Origin: Promethearchaeota archaeon | GTDB taxonomy: Archaea; Asgardarchaeota; Lokiarchaeia; Sigynarchaeales; SOKP01 | DNA length: 16,870 nt | Assembly (NCBI GenBank): GCA_030620005.1 | Contig: JAUXAJ010000083.1 | Location: forward strand, 1 to 16,870 | Direction of reading: 5' to 3' | Shown here: in pieces, positions 15,609 to 16,870 of the stretch | Layout: every line of letters starts with the position of its first letter | How positions within the stretch are numbered: the stretch's first letter is position 1 | The notes under the pieces: generated by a model | Told to the model about the DNA's origin: nothing | The model's database searches: none | Seen by the model: only the letters and a program-made list of their open reading frames with translations | Translations under genes and position numbers: made by a program

Positions 15609-16786
15609 TCCCCCGTGGTTAATTTTTGAGGTAGATATTGATCTGTTAAATATTCAAAGCCATGAGAAGAAAGCGCTTGAATTTCTGCTTTAACTTTCAT
15701 TTTCAAAGCCAATTTAAGGTCAGCTTCCCAGGCCTTGTTTTTTTTAACAAAACCTTCATTTAGCATGTCTTTTATCCGCTTTTCATCAGCTTTAGTCATT
15801 GACAATCGGCAATCATCTGGAATCTTATACGCGTCTAAGTCTCTTGTTAAAACACCAAGTAGTTTGATGTTTGGGGTGGCAAGAAAGGGCGATTCGTAGC
15901 TCAATCTCTTCGACCCACGTAAATATACACTGTGGATATAATGACCATAGGGATCGCTATCGACTAAACTGAACACGGGGAGATTTAATTCTTTACTTAA
16001 ACGTTTTAAGAACATTCGAATGGCAACATTTCCAACGCCTTGAGCTGTTAAAAGAATACAAGGATACTTCCTCCAAAATCTGGCTTCTGCTAGTCTCATC
16101 ATGGCGGCATCCTTCTCTATTACTAGTATAAACTCAGCATCGGACTCAATGATTTCGATATTATCTAGCATTGGAGATATTGTCCAACCACCAGAACCTA
16201 GGCCTTCTAAATCTATGATATCGTTTCTATCTCTAATTCTAAGCCTACCAACACACGTTCCTTTTGGAGCAGCTACCACGTGAGTGGAATTTCTAGTAGC
16301 AAATAGCATCGTGGCAACATCTTCAATACTTTTATCGCTATTTTTCTGATCTAAAAACAATTTAACATCAGTGTAAAAAATCTCACGTTTAGTTGCGTGA
16401 ATGTCTTTAATTAATAATTCATTCACGATTTCTAAAACTCTCATTAACCTTGTTATATCAACTACACTTGTTAGTGAATGAAATTGTTTTTCCATGATTA
16501 GTTTACCAAGTAACAGCAAGTCATTCTCTTCGTCCCACATGATATTTGAACTTGCTCTAGAAGGTAAAAATACGGATGGCCTTCCTGTATCGTAAATTTT
16601 TTCAATGATACCATCGACTAAATCATACAATCTACTTAAAGCTTTTTTTCTATTTAAATCATCAATTTTTACCGTATCTACCGGAAGGTTAATTTCTTTT
16701 TTCTTAATTCCTTTTTCTAAATAATCCTGAAATAATTTTTTTGCAGCCTTTAAATCCCATATTTGAGTTTTTTTCTTTTTAGCCAT
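15599..16786 (-). CDS. top6A: DNA topoisomerase VI subunit A (SPO11 homologue)
   Basis: The DNA-cutting subunit of the type IIB topoisomerase, which passes one duplex through another as an A2B2 heterotetramer. The 395 residues contain the winged-helix 5Y-CAP domain with the catalytic tyrosine Y138 in KREIFYTDVKLF (133-144). The Toprim domain has the metal-binding E224 (VIEKDA) and D276/D278 (LVDSDPYG). GWTISP (200-205), CRLSMT (326-331) and the KAEIQALSSHGFEYL...YLPQKL C-terminus (366-389) are family landmarks. The lysine-rich first 7 residues suggest a flexible tail. The ATG at 16786 comes 10 nt after the preceding stop. From memory, the tyrosine block and C-terminal helix match eukaryotic SPO11 and plant TOP6A unusually closely. 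Function as topo VI requires the B subunit, whose end probably lies just upstream. Confidence 0.96.
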   Translation of the reverse strand: MAKKKKTQIWDLKAAKKLFQDYLEKGIKKKEINLPVDTVKIDDLNRKKALSRLYDLVDGIIEKIYDTGRPSVFLPSRASSNIMWDEENDLLLLGKLIMEKQFHSLTSVVDITRLMRVLEIVNELLIKDIHATKREIFYTDVKLFLDQKNSDKSIEDVATMLFATRNSTHVVAAPKGTCVGRLRIRDRNDIIDLEGLGSGGWTISPMLDNIEIIESDAEFILVIEKDAAMMRLAEARFWRKYPCILLTAQGVGNVAIRMFLKRLSKELNLPVFSLVDSDPYGHYIHSVYLRGSKRLSYESPFLATPNIKLLGVLTRDLDAYKIPDDCRLSMTKADEKRIKDMLNEGFVKKNKAWEADLKLALKMKVKAEIQALSSHGFEYLTDQYLPQKLTTGDWI

Positions 16787-16796
16787 TGATTTTACC

Positions 16797-16870
16797 CTAT
16801 TTTAAGCGAAAATGCTTTTTACCTTTCTTAATTTCAACCGAGATTTCGTCTTTACGCTCTAATTCTTTTA
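16797..16870 (-). CDS. top6B: 3' end of an upstream gene, probably topoisomerase VI subunit B
   Basis: The minus strand is open from the window edge to TAG at 16797-16799, giving 23 C-terminal residues rich in K and E (KELERKDEISVEIKKGKKHF then RLK). The gap to the top6A ATG is 10 nt, so both belong to one transcript. The identity rests on synteny: archaeal top6B very often sits directly upstream of top6A. The visible residues have no diagnostic motif. Confidence 0.5.
   Translation of the reverse strand, partial: KELERKDEISVEIKKGKKHFRLK

Overview
The window looks like a low-GC (about 30%) archaeal chromosome, most likely an Asgard archaeon of the Lokiarchaeia type. Archaeal information processing is clear: an MCM helicase, an archaeal-type GINS subunit, and topoisomerase VI subunit A with the probable end of subunit B. 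The Asgard flavour comes from a perfect 23-residue leucine-rich-repeat protein, a large membrane-anchored HEAT-repeat protein, a C-terminal eight-cysteine zinc module on a membrane protein, and a Top6A whose catalytic and C-terminal motifs read like eukaryotic SPO11/plant TOP6A. No rRNA, tRNA, CRISPR array or intact insertion sequence is visible. This lineage assignment is inference from gene content.

Layout. 1-627 (+): two-segment membrane protein with an eight-cysteine zinc module. 628-1253: no intact gene, but several short coding-like relics and isolated expression signals. 1254-6209 (-): mcm followed 8 nt later by a UvrD/PcrA-type helicase, then rubrerythrin behind its own promoter. 6210-6441: AT-rich mcm upstream region with three TATA-like repeats and a terminator-like hairpin. 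6442-7431 (-): LRR protein. 7432-8065: no intact gene; two islands of roughly 40% GC in very AT-rich DNA look like decayed genes. 8066-11428 (-): 1120-residue membrane/HEAT protein. 11623-13634 (+): nitrilase-family amidohydrolase and AlaX-type alanyl-tRNA editing protein, overlapping by ATGA. 13772-14335 (+): GINS subunit. 14389-16870 (-): a tight cluster read as [top6B end]-top6A-HEAT/coiled-coil protein-pyrE.

Functionally the window is rich in DNA replication and topology genes. MCM and GINS are partners in the replicative CMG helicase, UvrD is a repair/accessory helicase, and Topo VI is the type IIB topoisomerase. They sit in separate transcription units, so this is a neighbourhood rather than one operon. 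PyrE supplies pyrimidine nucleotides and shares the topo VI transcript. AlaX protects translation from mischarged tRNA-Ala, and rubrerythrin protects an anaerobe from peroxide.

Start usage is notable: at least five proteins start with TTG and one with GTG, several with a recognisable Shine-Dalgarno, while others appear leaderless with a TATA element about 30 nt upstream of the start. The strongest items for follow-up are the SPO11-like Top6A and its co-transcribed HEAT/coiled-coil partner, the 1120-residue membrane/HEAT protein, the eight-cysteine tail protein, and the two gene-relic intergenic regions. No wholly new multi-gene defence or mobile system is evident.
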